Below are positions 8,867 through 20,034 of a stretch of DNA of 46,605 nucleotides, piece by piece. A program made the position numbers and the translations under genes. The stretch's first letter is position 1; every line of letters begins with the position of its first letter. Location: contig JACWDZ010000006.1 in NCBI GenBank assembly GCA_014653815.1, forward strand, positions 1-46,605, read 5' to 3'. The notes under the pieces were generated by a model. It saw nothing but the letters and a program-made list of their open reading frames with translations. It searched no databases and was not told where the DNA came from. This stretch comes from Pelagibacterales bacterium SAG-MED29. GTDB taxonomy: Bacteria > Pseudomonadota > Alphaproteobacteria > Pelagibacterales > Pelagibacteraceae.

Positions 8867-10190
8867 GCCAGAAGATAAAATTTTTAAAAATCTTTATAAT
8901 GAGCTGGGTTGGGAAATTGATAATGCAATCAAAAGAAATGATTGGAAAGACACTAAAGATATAATTTCCAAAGGAAAGGAATGGATTATAAATGAGGTAA
9001 AAACTTCTGAACTAAGAGGAAGAGGAGGAGCAGGCTTTTCTACTGGTCTTAAATGGTCGTTTGCTCCTAAAGAAGTTGGTTCTAGACCACATTACTTAGT
9101 CATTAATGCGGATGAGTCAGAACCAGGAACTTGTAAAGATAGAGACATATTAAGGTTTGAACCTCAGAAATTAATCGAAGGTTGTTTGATTGCTGGTTAT
9201 GCAGTGAATGCTCATGTTTGTTACATTTATATAAGAGGAGAATACGTTAATGAAGGTAGAAGATTACAAGATGCTATTAATCAAGCATATAAAAAAAACT
9301 TTTTAGGAAAAAATGCATGTGGGTCTGGATGGGATTTTGACATTCATATTCACTATGGTGCAGGCGCTTATATTTGTGGAGAAGAAACTGCTTTACTAGA
9401 GAGTATGGAAGGAAATAAAGGGCAACCAAGATTAAAACCTCCTTTCCCAGCATTAGTTGGTTTATACGGATGTCCAACAATTGTTAATAATGTAGAGACA
9501 ATAGCTGTCGTTCCAACAATTCTTAGAAGAGGAGGTAAATGGTTTGCTTCAATTGGTAAACCAAAAAATACTGGAACTAAGATATTTTGTATTTCTGGAA
9601 ACGTAAATTCTCCATGTAATGTAGAAGAGGAAATGGGTATTCCACTTAAAGAATTAATTGAGAAATATGCAGGTGGTGTCGTAGGAGGTTGGGAAAATCT
9701 TCAAGCAGTAATTCCTGGTGGTTCATCAATGCCTTTATTATCAAAAAAAATATGTGATAAGATTACAATGGACTTTGACTCTTTAATTGAAAATAAAAGT
9801 GGACTAGGTACAGCAGGAATAGTTGTTATAAATAAAGATCAAGACATTGTTTCTTGCATGGCAAGAATAGCAAGATTTTATAAGCACGAAAGCTGTGGTC
9901 AGTGCACACCTTGCAGAGAGGGATCAGGCTGGATGTGGAGGATTCTTGATAGAGTGGCTAAAAGAAAAGCAACCTTCGGGGACATAGATTTATTATCTGA
10001 TGTAACAAAACAAATCGAAGGACACACAATATGTGCATTCGGTGAAGGATCTGCGTGGCCAGTTCAAGGTTTATTAAGACATTTTAGAAAAGAAATAGAA
10101 AGTCGTTGCAGAGAAGAGCCTTTAATTAAGAAAAAAGTAGATAACCCATATTTAGTTGATCAACATTTGTTGGAGAATAAAAATGCCTAA
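8859..10190 (+). CDS. nuoF: NADH-quinone oxidoreductase subunit F (FMN/NADH site)
   Basis: NuoF (443 aa from this start) is the entry point of complex I: it binds FMN, oxidises NADH and passes electrons to [4Fe-4S] cluster N3. The Gly-rich flavin/nucleotide loops [14 protein letters not shown] and [16 protein letters not shown] are intact, and the N3 ligands are in [11 protein letters not shown] with the fourth in HTICAFGE. The frame allows an ATG at 8847, but the ATG at 8859 follows GGAG at 8849-8852 with good spacing and is preferred. It overlaps the nuoG start by 8 nt. Confidence 0.96.
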   Translation: MLKPEDKIFKNLYNELGWEIDNAIKRNDWKDTKDIISKGKEWIINEVKTSELRGRGGAGFSTGLKWSFAPKEVGSRPHYLVINADESEPGTCKDRDILRFEPQKLIEGCLIAGYAVNAHVCYIYIRGEYVNEGRRLQDAINQAYKKNFLGKNACGSGWDFDIHIHYGAGAYICGEETALLESMEGNKGQPRLKPPFPALVGLYGCPTIVNNVETIAVVPTILRRGGKWFASIGKPKNTGTKIFCISGNVNSPCNVEEEMGIPLKELIEKYAGGVVGGWENLQAVIPGGSSMPLLSKKICDKITMDFDSLIENKSGLGTAGIVVINKDQDIVSCMARIARFYKHESCGQCTPCREGSGWMWRILDRVAKRKATFGDIDLLSDVTKQIEGHTICAFGEGSAWPVQGLLRHFRKEIESRCREEPLIKKKVDNPYLVDQHLLENKNA

Positions 10191-12237
10191 AATTAACATT
10201 AATGGAAAAGAGATTGAATTTGAAAAAGGCATGACAGTTCTACAAGCTTGCGAACTTGCTCACGTGGAAATACCAAGGTTTTGTTATCACGAAAAATTAT
10301 CTATAGCAGGAAATTGCAGAATGTGTTTGGTTGAAATGGAAAAGTCATCAAAACCTATTGCCTCTTGTGCTATGCCAGCTGTTGAGGGCATGAATATTAA
10401 AACAAATACTGCGTTTGTTGAAAAAGCTAGAAAAGGTGTAATGGAATTCTTATTAGCCAATCATCCTTTAGATTGTCCTGTTTGTGATCAGGGCGGGGAG
10501 TGTGATTTGCAAGACCAATCAATGTTTTACGGTATAGATAAATCTAGATTTGTTGAAAATAAAAGACAAGTTAAAGAAAAATATATGGGTCCTTTAATAA
10601 AAACCCAAATGACTCGCTGTATTCACTGCACAAGATGTGTAAGATTTGCCACTGAAGTAGCAGGAGTTCCAGAAATAGGAGCTATAGGTAGAGGCGAGAA
10701 TATGGAGATCACTACTTATTTAGAAAAGGCAATGGAGTCTGAACTTTCAGCTAATGTAATAGATTTATGTCCTGTAGGAGCTTTAACGTCAAAACCATAT
10801 GCATTTGAAGCTAGACCGTGGGAATTAAAAAAAACTGAAAGTATAGATGTAATGGATGCAGTTGGTTCAAATATAAGAGTGGACACTTATAACTGGGAAG
10901 TTAAAAGAATACTTCCAAGACTTAACAATGAAATTAACGAAGAATGGATTTCTGACAAGACAAGATATTCCTGTGATGGTCTTTTAAAACAGAGACTCGA
11001 TACTCCATACATTAAAAAAGATAATAGATTACAAAAATCTAGCTGGGATGAAGCTATTAATCTTATAACAAATAAAATTAATAGTATAACTCCAAATGAA
11101 ATAGCTGGTCACATTGGAGACATGGTTAATTTAGAAAATGCTTTAGCTTTTAAAAAATTTTTTAAAGTTTTAAGTAGTAGCAATATAGAATTTCGAGAAA
11201 AACAATTTTATGTAAACTCCTCGGAGAAAATTAATTATTTATTCAATTCCTCAATAAAAGGCATAGAGGACTCCGATTTAATCCTGCTAATCGGAACTAA
11301 TCCAAGACATGAAGCAACCATGGTAAATGCAAGAATAAGAAAAGCTTATGTCCAAAAAAAAACTCCTATATTTTCTATAGGTAACCCAGGGGATCTCACT
11401 TATGATTATACTATTTTAGGAAATAAGTCAGATGATATAAAAAAAATATTAAACAAAGAAGTTGAATTTTCTAAAAAGTTATTGTTCTCAAAGAAACCAA
11501 TTATAATAATTGGAGAGTCTGCTTTAGGTCTAAAAAGCGGAAAATATATTTTTGAAGAAATAAAAAATTTTTTAAATAATAATAATTTTATAAAAAAAGA
11601 TTGGAATGCTCTAAACTTTTTACCACAAAATGCATCAACAGTTGGGCTGATTGATCTAAAAATATTGTCAGTGGAAAATGAAAAACAATATTCTTTTTTT
11701 GACAAGTTAAATAATAATGAATTCAAATTATTATATCTTCTAGGTTCAGATAACTTAGAATTTAAAAAAGATAATGAATTTATTATTTATCAAGGAAGCC
11801 ATGGCGATAGAGGTGCAGAAATAGCTGATGTGATTCTTCCCAGCCCTACATATACAGAACAAGGGGGTTTGTTTGAAAATTTAGAGGGTAGAGTACAAGA
11901 ATGTAAAAAAGCTTCTTATCCTATTGGAGATGCTTTAGAAGATTGGAAAATTTTTAATCTAATTATAAAAAAGTTAAATAAAACTCAAGATTTATCTAAT
12001 TTTAATTTACTAAGAAAAGAAGTATTGAATTTTATACCTAATTTTTCACAATTGAATGAACTTCCTGTTTACAAAGATAGTTTAAATAAAAAAAATGAAT
12101 CAGAATTTATAAGTGAAGAAATTACTATTAAAGAACTAGACTATTTTTATACTAATTCAATCTCTCGGGCATCTAAAACGATGAGTGAATGCCGTCAGAT
12201 TAATCAAAACTCAAAAAAAACAGGAACTAATAACTAA
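10183..12237 (+). CDS. nuoG: NADH-quinone oxidoreductase subunit G
   Basis: NuoG (684 aa) carries clusters N1b, N4 and N5 on the electron path through the peripheral arm. It opens with a ferredoxin fold whose [2Fe-2S] Cys lie in [16 protein letters not shown], then the [18 protein letters not shown] His/Cys N5 region, then [10 protein letters not shown] for N4. The C-terminal half resembles molybdopterin oxidoreductases without the cofactor ([16 protein letters not shown]). The open frame extends to 10156, but the ATG at 10183 follows a GGAG (10172-10175) and gives the canonical start [10 protein letters not shown]. The stop overlaps the nuoH start by one base. Confidence 0.96.
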   Translation: MPKININGKEIEFEKGMTVLQACELAHVEIPRFCYHEKLSIAGNCRMCLVEMEKSSKPIASCAMPAVEGMNIKTNTAFVEKARKGVMEFLLANHPLDCPVCDQGGECDLQDQSMFYGIDKSRFVENKRQVKEKYMGPLIKTQMTRCIHCTRCVRFATEVAGVPEIGAIGRGENMEITTYLEKAMESELSANVIDLCPVGALTSKPYAFEARPWELKKTESIDVMDAVGSNIRVDTYNWEVKRILPRLNNEINEEWISDKTRYSCDGLLKQRLDTPYIKKDNRLQKSSWDEAINLITNKINSITPNEIAGHIGDMVNLENALAFKKFFKVLSSSNIEFREKQFYVNSSEKINYLFNSSIKGIEDSDLILLIGTNPRHEATMVNARIRKAYVQKKTPIFSIGNPGDLTYDYTILGNKSDDIKKILNKEVEFSKKLLFSKKPIIIIGESALGLKSGKYIFEEIKNFLNNNNFIKKDWNALNFLPQNASTVGLIDLKILSVENEKQYSFFDKLNNNEFKLLYLLGSDNLEFKKDNEFIIYQGSHGDRGAEIADVILPSPTYTEQGGLFENLEGRVQECKKASYPIGDALEDWKIFNLIIKKLNKTQDLSNFNLLRKEVLNFIPNFSQLNELPVYKDSLNKKNESEFISEEITIKELDYFYTNSISRASKTMSECRQINQNSKKTGTNN

Positions 12238-13244
12238 TGTTAGAATATATTCAAATTTTAGGTCAGGAAATTTATAGAATTCTTTTTTTGCTTGTACCGA
12301 TACTTGTTTCTGTAGCTATGGTTGTTTGGTTAGATAGAAGGGTTTGGGGATTGGTTCAAAAGAGAAAAGGTCCAAATGTAGTTGGTCCATTTGGTCTTTT
12401 TCAAACCTTAGCTGACGCTTTAAAATATATTTTTAAAGAAATTATTATACCTGCTAGTGCTAATAAAGTTATTTTTATTCTTGCTCCAATCATCACAATG
12501 ACACTAGCTCTGGTGGCTTGGGCTGTTATTCCAATGAGTGAGGAATTTGTATTGTCAGATATCAATGTAGGTATTTTGTATTTGTTTGCTGTTTCGTCGC
12601 TTGGTGTTTACGGAATAATTATGGGAGGATGGGCTTCTAATTCAAAATATCCTTTCCTCGGAGCTATTAGGTCTGCTGCACAGATGGTTTCTTATGAAGT
12701 ATCGATTGGCATAATTATAATTAATGTTCTTTTATGTGTTGGTTCTTTAAACCTAAAAGATATTGTTTTAGCTCAAAAAGACTTATGGTTTGTAATACCT
12801 CTTTTTCCAATGTTTGTTGTTTTTTTTATTTCTGCACTCGCAGAAACAAATAGACCACCTTTTGATTTACCAGAAGCTGAAGCCGAGCTAGTTGCTGGTT
12901 ATCAAACCGAATATTCAGGAATGATGTATGCTATGTTTTGGCTAGGAGAATATGCAAACATTCTTTTAATGTGCGCAATGGGTTCTATCCTTTTCCTCGG
13001 AGGCTGGTTACCTATTATCGATATTTATCCACTCAATTTAGCCCCATCTCCGATTTGGATGATTCTTAAAATTTTATTTTTATTTTTTTTATTTGCTCTA
13101 ATAAAAGCAATTGTCCCTAGATATAGATACGATCAACTTATGAAGTTAGGTTGGAAAATTTTCTTACCTTTTTCTTTAGTTTATTTAGTTTTGACAGCGA
13201 GTTTTTTATTTTATTTTGATAAATTACCCAAAGGAAATTTTTAA
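12237..13244 (+). CDS. nuoH: NADH-quinone oxidoreductase subunit H
   Basis: NuoH (335 aa, about eight membrane helices) forms the floor of the quinone cavity and links quinone reduction to the proton pumps. Signature loops are present: the first cytoplasmic loop with [16 protein letters not shown], and the acidic loop [18 protein letters not shown] with its conserved Glu/Asp residues. It begins at the TAATG junction with nuoG and ends in the same kind of one-base overlap with nuoI. Nothing is missing compared with the family. Confidence 0.97.
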   Translation: MLEYIQILGQEIYRILFLLVPILVSVAMVVWLDRRVWGLVQKRKGPNVVGPFGLFQTLADALKYIFKEIIIPASANKVIFILAPIITMTLALVAWAVIPMSEEFVLSDINVGILYLFAVSSLGVYGIIMGGWASNSKYPFLGAIRSAAQMVSYEVSIGIIIINVLLCVGSLNLKDIVLAQKDLWFVIPLFPMFVVFFISALAETNRPPFDLPEAEAELVAGYQTEYSGMMYAMFWLGEYANILLMCAMGSILFLGGWLPIIDIYPLNLAPSPIWMILKILFLFFLFALIKAIVPRYRYDQLMKLGWKIFLPFSLVYLVLTASFLFYFDKLPKGNF

Positions 13245-13729
13245 TGAATTTTAGCAGAATTTTCAAAACCATATTTCTTGTGGAATTTATTTTTGGATTA
13301 TATTTGGCAATTAGAGAATTATTTAGAAAATCTAAAACTATTAACTATCCTTTCGAAAAAGGACCTATAAGTCCTCGTATGAGAGGCGAACATGCTTTAA
13401 GAAGATATCCTAATGGAGAAGAGAGATGTATAGCTTGCAAATTATGTGAAGCAGTCTGTCCAGCTCAAGCAATTACAATTGAGTCTACTGAAAGAGCTGA
13501 TGGCAGCAGAAAAACAACAAAATATGACATTGACATGCTTAAATGTATTTATTGCGGATTATGTCAAGAGTCTTGCCCAGTGGATGCTATAGTTCAAGGA
13601 CCGAATTTTGAGTTTGCGACTGAAACTAGAGAGGAGCTTTACTATAACAAAGAAAAACTTTTGGCTAACGGGGATAGATGGGAGTCAGTTTTAGCAAAAA
13701 ATATTAAACTAGATAAACCCTATAGATAG
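13244..13729 (+). CDS. nuoI: NADH-quinone oxidoreductase subunit I
   Basis: NuoI (161 aa) is an 8Fe ferredoxin-like subunit holding [4Fe-4S] clusters N6a and N6b, which connect NuoG to NuoB. Both binding motifs are present: [13 protein letters not shown] and [15 protein letters not shown]. An amphipathic N-terminal helix ([17 protein letters not shown]) lies against the membrane as in mitochondrial and alphaproteobacterial homologues. Its stop codon is followed directly by the nuoJ ATG with no spacer. Confidence 0.97.
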   Translation: MNFSRIFKTIFLVEFIFGLYLAIRELFRKSKTINYPFEKGPISPRMRGEHALRRYPNGEERCIACKLCEAVCPAQAITIESTERADGSRKTTKYDIDMLKCIYCGLCQESCPVDAIVQGPNFEFATETREELYYNKEKLLANGDRWESVLAKNIKLDKPYR

Positions 13730-14356
13730 ATGATAATTCATTCAATTTTCTTTTATTTTTTTTCAATTATAGCAATCTTTTCTTCGCTAATGGTAATTAC
13801 TTCTAGAAACACTATTAATTCAGTTTTTTTCTTAATTTTAGATTTTATATCAGTTGGTTGTTTATTCATTATGGTGGGTGCAGAGTTTTTAGGCATGATC
13901 ATATTAATTGTTTATGTTGGAGCAGTAGCAGTGTTGTTTTTATTTGTGGTTATGATGTTAAATGTTGCAGAACAAAAAAATTCTTGGTTTACAGGAAAAG
14001 AAACTAAACACATACATTCAGGTCTTATAGTAGGAAATTTAATTTTACTGGAATTATTAGTAGTAGTTGGAGGATGGAAATATAAGGACGATTTAATGTC
14101 TAGTAGTACTTTAATTTTATCAAATACATCCAATACTCATCAGTTAGGCTTAGTAATGTATACAGATTATGTTTTATATTTTCAATTAGCAGGGATAATT
14201 TTACTTTTATCAATGATTGGAGCAATCCTTCTTACTTTTAGAGAAAGAGTAGGGGTAAAAAGACAAAGTTATATAAAACAGATTTCAAGAAATCCTTCAT
14301 CAGCAGTTGAGCTTAAAGATGTTGAATCTAATAAAGGAGTAACAATAGATGATTGA
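13730..14356 (+). CDS. nuoJ: NADH-quinone oxidoreductase subunit J
   Basis: NuoJ (208 aa) is a five-helix membrane subunit next to NuoA, NuoK and NuoH, with a pi-bulge helix thought to take part in coupling. The region [23 protein letters not shown], quoted here only in its known family sense, covers residues around 50-75 and is the best match. The C-terminal tail is hydrophilic. It overlaps nuoK by 8 nt. Confidence 0.95.
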   Translation: MIIHSIFFYFFSIIAIFSSLMVITSRNTINSVFFLILDFISVGCLFIMVGAEFLGMIILIVYVGAVAVLFLFVVMMLNVAEQKNSWFTGKETKHIHSGLIVGNLILLELLVVVGGWKYKDDLMSSSTLILSNTSNTHQLGLVMYTDYVLYFQLAGIILLLSMIGAILLTFRERVGVKRQSYIKQISRNPSSAVELKDVESNKGVTIDD

Positions 14357-14660
14357 AATTGGTTTAGGGCATTATTTATCACTAGGAGCAATAATTTTCT
14401 TTTTAGGAATACTTGGTATTTTTTTAAATAGAAAAAATGTAATTGTAATTTTAATGTCAATTGAACTAATTTTATTAGCAGTAAACATAAACTTAATTTC
14501 ATTTTCTATTTTTTCAGGAGACATAGTGGGACAAATATTTACGATGCTTATTCTTACTATAGCTGCTGCGGAAGCTGCAATTGGTCTTGCTATTATTCTC
14601 ATCTATTACAGAAATAGAGGCTCAATAAGAGTAGAAGACATCCACGGAATGAAAGGATAA
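14349..14660 (+). CDS. nuoK: NADH-quinone oxidoreductase subunit K
   Basis: NuoK (103 aa) has three membrane helices and two buried Glu residues that belong to the proton path: one in [11 protein letters not shown] and one in [11 protein letters not shown], both present. It resembles MrpC of sodium/proton antiporters. Length is normal, and the nuoL ATG follows the stop directly. Confidence 0.96.
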   Translation: MIEIGLGHYLSLGAIIFFLGILGIFLNRKNVIVILMSIELILLAVNINLISFSIFSGDIVGQIFTMLILTIAAAEAAIGLAIILIYYRNRGSIRVEDIHGMKG

Positions 14661-16568
14661 ATGGAGTACGCAATAGTTTTTCTTCCCCTAATTGGCGCTA
14701 TATTTGGTTATTTAGGAAAATCAATAAATAAATTTTTTTCAGAGATATTTACTAGTTTACTCGTAAGTATTTCAGGAATTTTATCCATTATTGTTTTTTG
14801 GAATGGCATCCGGACAAACAACTATGACAATTATAAAATCTTTGAATGGATAAGTTCTGGAGATTTCGTAGCAAATTGGTCAATAAATTTAGACCCTTTA
14901 AGCTCAGTTATGTTAGTAGTTGTTACTTTTGTTTCAGCTCTGGTGCATATCTACTCAATTGGATATATGAGTGACGATCCCCATAAACCTAGGTTTATGT
15001 CTTATTTATCACTTTTTACTTTTTCAATGTTAGTTTTAGTAGTTTCTGACAATTTTTTACAATTGTTTTTTGGTTGGGAAGGTGTTGGGTTATGCTCTTA
15101 CTTGTTAATTGGTTTTTGGTACAAAAAAGAAACTGCAAATGATGCAGCTATCAAAGCATTTATAGTAAATAGAATAGGAGATTTTGGTCTTGCGATAGGA
15201 ATTTTTTTAATTTTTTTCTTTTTTGGAAGCATTAATTTTGAAGAAGTTTTTCAATCTGCACCTGAATTTGTTAAAACAAAATTATTATTTTTTGGATTTC
15301 AAATAAATTTAATTACTTTAATTTGCTTCTTTTTATTTATCGGAGCGATGGGAAAATCTGCTCAATTTTTACTACATACTTGGTTACCAGATGCTATGGA
15401 GGGACCCACTCCAGTTTCGGCATTAATTCATGCAGCCACTATGGTAACAGCTGGTGTATTTCTTGTTGTAAGATGCTCCCCTTTATTTGAATACTCTCAA
15501 GTAGCACTTAACATAGTTGCTATAGTAGGCATGGTAACCGCAATTTTTGCCGCTTCCGTTGCTTTAGTGCAAAATGATATAAAAAAGATTGTAGCATACT
15601 CAACTTGTAGTCAACTAGGTTACATGTTTTTCGCAGCTGGGGTAGGAGCTTATCACGTAGCAATTTTTCATTTGTTTACACATGCTTTCTTTAAAGCTCT
15701 ACTATTTTTAGGTTCTGGATCTGTAATTCATGCTTTTAATAATGAACAAGATATAAGAAACATGGGTGGTGTAAGAAAAAAATTACCATTCACTTATGTC
15801 TTTATGCTGATAGGAACATTAGCTTTAACAGGATTTCCTCTTCTTTCGGGTTTTTATTCGAAGGATGCCATTATTGAATTTGCATATTTAAGCAATTCAC
15901 CTTTAGGAAATTATACCGTTATTGTCGGTATCTTAACTGCATTTTTAACTTCTATATATTCTTGGAGATTATTTTTTAAAACATTCCATGGTTCCTATAA
16001 CAATAAAAGTATGCCTATTCACGAGACTCATGAATCTCCTTTAACAATGCTAGTGCCTCTATTTCTTTTAGGAATTGGAGCTTTATTTGCTGGGTTTTTA
16101 TTTAAGGAAACTTTTATAGGAAATCATAGTAACGATTTTTGGCAAACATCCATTTTCTTTATCAATGAAATCAAACATGATCATATTCCTTTATGGTTGT
16201 TACTAATCACACCTATTTTAGTTACTATTGCTATACCTTTATCGTTTTACTATTATATATCTAACACTAAAATTCTTGAAGAAATTAAAAATAATACTTT
16301 GCCATTGTACAATTTTTTATTGAACAAATGGTATATAGATGAATTATACGATTCACTATTTATTAAACCAACCAAAAAAATTGGTTCTTTTTTTTGGAAA
16401 AAGGGTGACATCGGAACAATAGATAGATTTGGACCTGATGGAATATCAAAACTAATTAAGATTATTTCCAATAAAGCTGGACGAATACAAACAGGTTTTA
16501 TTTACGACTATGCATTTGTAATGCTTATTGGCCTGTCTATTCTTTTAACTTATTTAATTTTAACCTAA
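14661..16568 (+). CDS. nuoL: NADH-quinone oxidoreductase subunit L (proton pump)
   Basis: NuoL (635 aa) is the distal antiporter-like proton-pumping subunit, with about 14 core helices plus the long lateral helix and final helix at the C-terminus. Typical segments are FFGWEGVGLCSYLLIGFW with the conserved Glu, the lysine in MGKSAQFLLHTWLPDAM, GPTPVSALIHAATMVTAG, and YSTCSQLGYMFFAAG. The C-terminal extension (about 500-635) distinguishes it from NuoM and NuoN. One base separates it from nuoM. Confidence 0.97.
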   Translation: MEYAIVFLPLIGAIFGYLGKSINKFFSEIFTSLLVSISGILSIIVFWNGIRTNNYDNYKIFEWISSGDFVANWSINLDPLSSVMLVVVTFVSALVHIYSIGYMSDDPHKPRFMSYLSLFTFSMLVLVVSDNFLQLFFGWEGVGLCSYLLIGFWYKKETANDAAIKAFIVNRIGDFGLAIGIFLIFFFFGSINFEEVFQSAPEFVKTKLLFFGFQINLITLICFFLFIGAMGKSAQFLLHTWLPDAMEGPTPVSALIHAATMVTAGVFLVVRCSPLFEYSQVALNIVAIVGMVTAIFAASVALVQNDIKKIVAYSTCSQLGYMFFAAGVGAYHVAIFHLFTHAFFKALLFLGSGSVIHAFNNEQDIRNMGGVRKKLPFTYVFMLIGTLALTGFPLLSGFYSKDAIIEFAYLSNSPLGNYTVIVGILTAFLTSIYSWRLFFKTFHGSYNNKSMPIHETHESPLTMLVPLFLLGIGALFAGFLFKETFIGNHSNDFWQTSIFFINEIKHDHIPLWLLLITPILVTIAIPLSFYYYISNTKILEEIKNNTLPLYNFLLNKWYIDELYDSLFIKPTKKIGSFFWKKGDIGTIDRFGPDGISKLIKIISNKAGRIQTGFIYDYAFVMLIGLSILLTYLILT

Positions 16569-16569
16569 A

Positions 16570-18048
16570 ATGAATTTTCCAATTTTATCGACTTTAATTT
16601 TTTTGCCTTTAATAAGTTCTTTTTTTATTTTTTTATCAAAAGATAAAAAAAATAATTTTAGTTCAATTTATATTTCATTATTTAGCAGTATAGCTACTTT
16701 TTTACTGTCTTTGTTTTTATGGTATTCGTTAGATGTAAATACAGCTGAATTTCAGTTTGTTGAAGAAAAATCTTGGATAAACAATTTTATTAAATTTAAA
16801 TTAGGAGTTGATGGAATTTCTATTTTATTTATTGTTTTAACGGCTTTTATTACTCCAATATGTATTATTTCATGCATCAATAGCGTTAAAGATAGAGTCA
16901 AAGAATTTTTAATAGCTATCTTAGTTCTCGAGACTTTTATGATAGGCGTTTTTTGCTCTTTAGATTTAGTTATATTTTATTTATTTTTTGAAGGAGGTTT
17001 GATCCCAATGTTTTTAATTATTGGTGTTTGGGGAGGCTCAAGAAGAGTTTATTCTGCCTTTAAATTTTTTCTTTTTACTTTGCTAGGCTCAGTTTTAATG
17101 CTTGTTGCAATAATAGTAATTTATTGGTTAACAGGGACTACTGATATTACAGAAATTTATGAAATAAAAATTCCAAAAGAACATCAGAATTTATTATGGT
17201 TGGCTTTTTTAAGTTCATTTGCAGTTAAAATGCCTATGTGGCCAGTTCATACTTGGCTACCTGACGCTCATGTGGAAGCTCCTACCGCTGGATCAGTAAT
17301 ATTAGCTGCTATCCTTTTAAAAATGGCAGGATATGGTTTTTTAAGATTTTCAATACCCATGTTTCCTTATGCTTCTGAGTTTTTCACTCCATTAATTTTC
17401 AGCTTAAGTATTATAGCTATTATTTATACTTCACTCGTAGCTTTAATGCAGGAGGATATGAAAAAGTTAATAGCATATTCATCTGTTGCTCATATGGGTT
17501 ATGTAACTTTAGGGATATTTACTTTTACTAAACAAGGTATCGAAGGAAGTATTTATCAAATGATTAGTCATGGATTAATTTCTGCAGCATTATTTTTGTG
17601 TGTTGGTGTAGTATATGACAGATTACATTCTAGACTAATAAGCACTTATGGTGGCTTAGTAAATTATCTACCCAAGTATTCACTTTTATTCTTAATATTT
17701 GCTTTAGCAGCTCTTGGTTTGCCTGGAACCACTGGTTTTCTGGGTGAGTTTTTAATTTTAACTGCTACTTTCCAAAAAAGTTATTTAGCTGCTATTTTAG
17801 CAACTCTAGGAGTAGTCTTAGGGGCCGCTTACATGTTGTGGCTGACTAAAAGAGTGATTTTTGGAGTTACACAAAATCCTAAAATTCAAACTTTAAGCGA
17901 TGTAAACAAGTCAGAAATTATAATGTTGGCTACTTTAGCTTTTTTTGTAATATTTTTTGGATTTTATCCGATGCCATTAATGGAAACATTTAGTGTTTCA
18001 GTTAATGGTTTGATTGACAATTATCAACTTGCCTTAAATAACAGATAA
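16570..18048 (+). CDS. nuoM: NADH-quinone oxidoreductase subunit M (proton pump)
   Basis: NuoM (492 aa) is the middle antiporter-like pump subunit. The Glu of FYLFFEGGLIPMFLIIGVWG, the HTWLPDAHVEAPTAGSV segment, and the YSSVAHMGYVTLGIF motif with its His are present, together with the lysine in FAVKMPMWPVHTW. It lacks the long lateral-helix extension of NuoL. Three bases lie between its stop and the nuoN start. Confidence 0.97.
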   Translation: MNFPILSTLIFLPLISSFFIFLSKDKKNNFSSIYISLFSSIATFLLSLFLWYSLDVNTAEFQFVEEKSWINNFIKFKLGVDGISILFIVLTAFITPICIISCINSVKDRVKEFLIAILVLETFMIGVFCSLDLVIFYLFFEGGLIPMFLIIGVWGGSRRVYSAFKFFLFTLLGSVLMLVAIIVIYWLTGTTDITEIYEIKIPKEHQNLLWLAFLSSFAVKMPMWPVHTWLPDAHVEAPTAGSVILAAILLKMAGYGFLRFSIPMFPYASEFFTPLIFSLSIIAIIYTSLVALMQEDMKKLIAYSSVAHMGYVTLGIFTFTKQGIEGSIYQMISHGLISAALFLCVGVVYDRLHSRLISTYGGLVNYLPKYSLLFLIFALAALGLPGTTGFLGEFLILTATFQKSYLAAILATLGVVLGAAYMLWLTKRVIFGVTQNPKIQTLSDVNKSEIIMLATLAFFVIFFGFYPMPLMETFSVSVNGLIDNYQLALNNR

Positions 18049-18051
18049 CAG

Positions 18052-19467
18052 ATGATCAATAATTTAAATATACTACTTCCAGAGATTTTTTTATCTTTAT
18101 CAATCTTCAGCATTTTAATGCTTGGAGTTTTTATAAAAAAAAGCTTCAATATAGTATTTAATTTAACTTCGTTAATTTTAATTTTAACTATAGCAATAAT
18201 CTTAAACAATCCAAATAATGAAGTAAAAATATTTTTAGATAGTTTTATAAGGGATAGTTTTTCAAACTATTTCAAAATTCTAATTCTGATTTCTTCATTA
18301 TTTGTTTTAAATTCATCAAAAAATTTTATTACAGAAAATAATCTAGATAAATTTGAGTATCCAATAATAATCCTGCTATCAATTCTAGGTATGTTTTTCA
18401 TGGTTAGCTCTAATGATCTAATTTTATTTTATTTGGGCCTAGAACTTCAATCTTTATCTCTTTATATTTTAGCCTCAATTGATAGAGATAACTTAAGATC
18501 ATCTGAGTCAGGCATTAAGTATTTTGTTTTAAGTGCTTTATCTTCAGGCTTATTATTATATGGTTGTTCATTATTATATGGATTTACGGGCTCGACTAAT
18601 TTTGATTTGATTGCAAATCAACTTACCAAGGAAAATGTAGGAGCAGTTTTTGCAATGGTTTTTATTTTAGTAGGCTTGGCATTCAAAATCTCTGCAGTTC
18701 CATTTCATATGTGGACCCCAGATGTTTATGAAGGAGCACCAACATCTATAACAAATTATTTTGCAGTAGTTCCAAAAGTTGCAGGATTAGCTTTATTAAT
18801 AAAATTTATGCTTATACCGTTTTCTAATATATTGTTAGAATGGCAAACAATCTTAATTTTTATTTCAATTGCTTCTATGATTTTAGGAGCCGTTGCTGCA
18901 ATAGTTCAAAAAAATATTAAAAGACTTTTGGCCTATAGTTCTATAGGCCATATTGGCTATGCATTGGCTGGAGTAGCGACAGGTGAAATATCTGGATATG
19001 AAAGTTCAATTATTTATATCTCAATTTATGTTATTATGAACATAGGCGCCTTCTCATGTCTTTACTTATTAAAAAAAGATGGACAATATAAAGAAAATAT
19101 TTTTGACTTATCAGGTATTTCTAAAAAACATCCTCTTCTAGCTATTTCACTTTTGATAATCTTATTTTCTATGGCTGGGGTTCCCCCACTAGGAGGATTT
19201 TTTGCTAAATTTTATATTTTTACTGCTGTTTTAGAAAAAGAAATGTATGCATTAGCAATCATAGGTTTATTAACAACAGTAATTTCAGCTTTTTATTATT
19301 TAAAAATCATTAAAACTATTTATTTTGATGATAGTTTTATCACTTTAGAAAAAGTAAAAAATAAAACGGCTAAAGTTTCAATTTTTTTGAGCTGCAGTAT
19401 TTTATTAACTTTCTTTTTATATCCTGCAATTTTAAGCAATATAGTCAGTTCTTTATTTGCTAACTAA
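18052..19467 (+). CDS. nuoN: NADH-quinone oxidoreductase subunit N (proton pump)
   Basis: NuoN (471 aa) is the third antiporter-like pump subunit and closes the nuo set. Recognisable parts are FYLGLELQSLSLYILAS with the key Glu, FKISAVPFHMWTPDVYEGAP with the conserved Lys, and AYSSIGHIGYALAG. Divergence from NuoM is in the usual range. Its TAA overlaps the birA ATG by one base, so transcription probably continues into the cofactor genes behind it. Confidence 0.96.
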   Translation: MINNLNILLPEIFLSLSIFSILMLGVFIKKSFNIVFNLTSLILILTIAIILNNPNNEVKIFLDSFIRDSFSNYFKILILISSLFVLNSSKNFITENNLDKFEYPIIILLSILGMFFMVSSNDLILFYLGLELQSLSLYILASIDRDNLRSSESGIKYFVLSALSSGLLLYGCSLLYGFTGSTNFDLIANQLTKENVGAVFAMVFILVGLAFKISAVPFHMWTPDVYEGAPTSITNYFAVVPKVAGLALLIKFMLIPFSNILLEWQTILIFISIASMILGAVAAIVQKNIKRLLAYSSIGHIGYALAGVATGEISGYESSIIYISIYVIMNIGAFSCLYLLKKDGQYKENIFDLSGISKKHPLLAISLLIILFSMAGVPPLGGFFAKFYIFTAVLEKEMYALAIIGLLTTVISAFYYLKIIKTIYFDDSFITLEKVKNKTAKVSIFLSCSILLTFFLYPAILSNIVSSLFAN

Positions 19468-20033
19468 TGAAAATTAAATTAATCAAATTTAAAAGCGTTA
19501 AGAGCACAAATGATATTGCAATAAAACTTATTAGAAAAGAAAAAGTACAGCCAACATTAATTTTTTCTGAAATCCAAACAAAAGGAAGAGGAACAATGGG
19601 TAAAAAATGGATATCTCAAAAAGGAAATCTATTTATATCGATTTTCTTTGAAATAGATCAAAAAAGAATTAATTTTAAACAATTTGCAATTTTAAATGCT
19701 TTTTTGTTAAGAAAATTGCTTTCAAAGTTTATTTCTAAAAAAATTAAAATAAAATGGCCCAATGATTTATTGTATAAGAAAGAGAAAATTAGTGGAATTT
19801 TACAAGAAGTAATAACTTATAATCAAAAAAATTATTTGATAGTTGGCATAGGTATAAACACTAATATTGTTCCAAAAAACAAAAGCTTTTCATCTACTTC
19901 TTTAAAAAATATAGTAGATAGGAAAATAGATAACAAAAAAATATTAAAAAATATTAAAAATAATTACGAAAAATTTTTAATTGAGATAAAAAAGTTTTCA
20001 TATAAAAAACTAAAAAAAAAGATGATAAATTAA
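19467..20033 (+). CDS. birA: Biotin--protein ligase, catalytic-domain-only
   Basis: BirA activates biotin with ATP and transfers it to the carrier lysine of acetyl-CoA carboxylase and similar enzymes. At 188 aa this copy consists of little more than the catalytic domain: the biotinyl-AMP loop KGRGTMGKKW (consensus GRGRxGRxW) near 35-45, KWPNDLLYKKEKISGIL near 95-112 and VGIGINTN near 130. It lacks the N-terminal winged helix that makes E. coli BirA a repressor, and most or all of the C-terminal SH3-like domain. A regulatory DNA-binding role is therefore unlikely. The position between nuoN and coaX is conserved in alphaproteobacteria. Confidence 0.93.
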   Translation: MKIKLIKFKSVKSTNDIAIKLIRKEKVQPTLIFSEIQTKGRGTMGKKWISQKGNLFISIFFEIDQKRINFKQFAILNAFLLRKLLSKFISKKIKIKWPNDLLYKKEKISGILQEVITYNQKNYLIVGIGINTNIVPKNKSFSSTSLKNIVDRKIDNKKILKNIKNNYEKFLIEIKKFSYKKLKKKMIN

Positions 20034-20034
20034 A

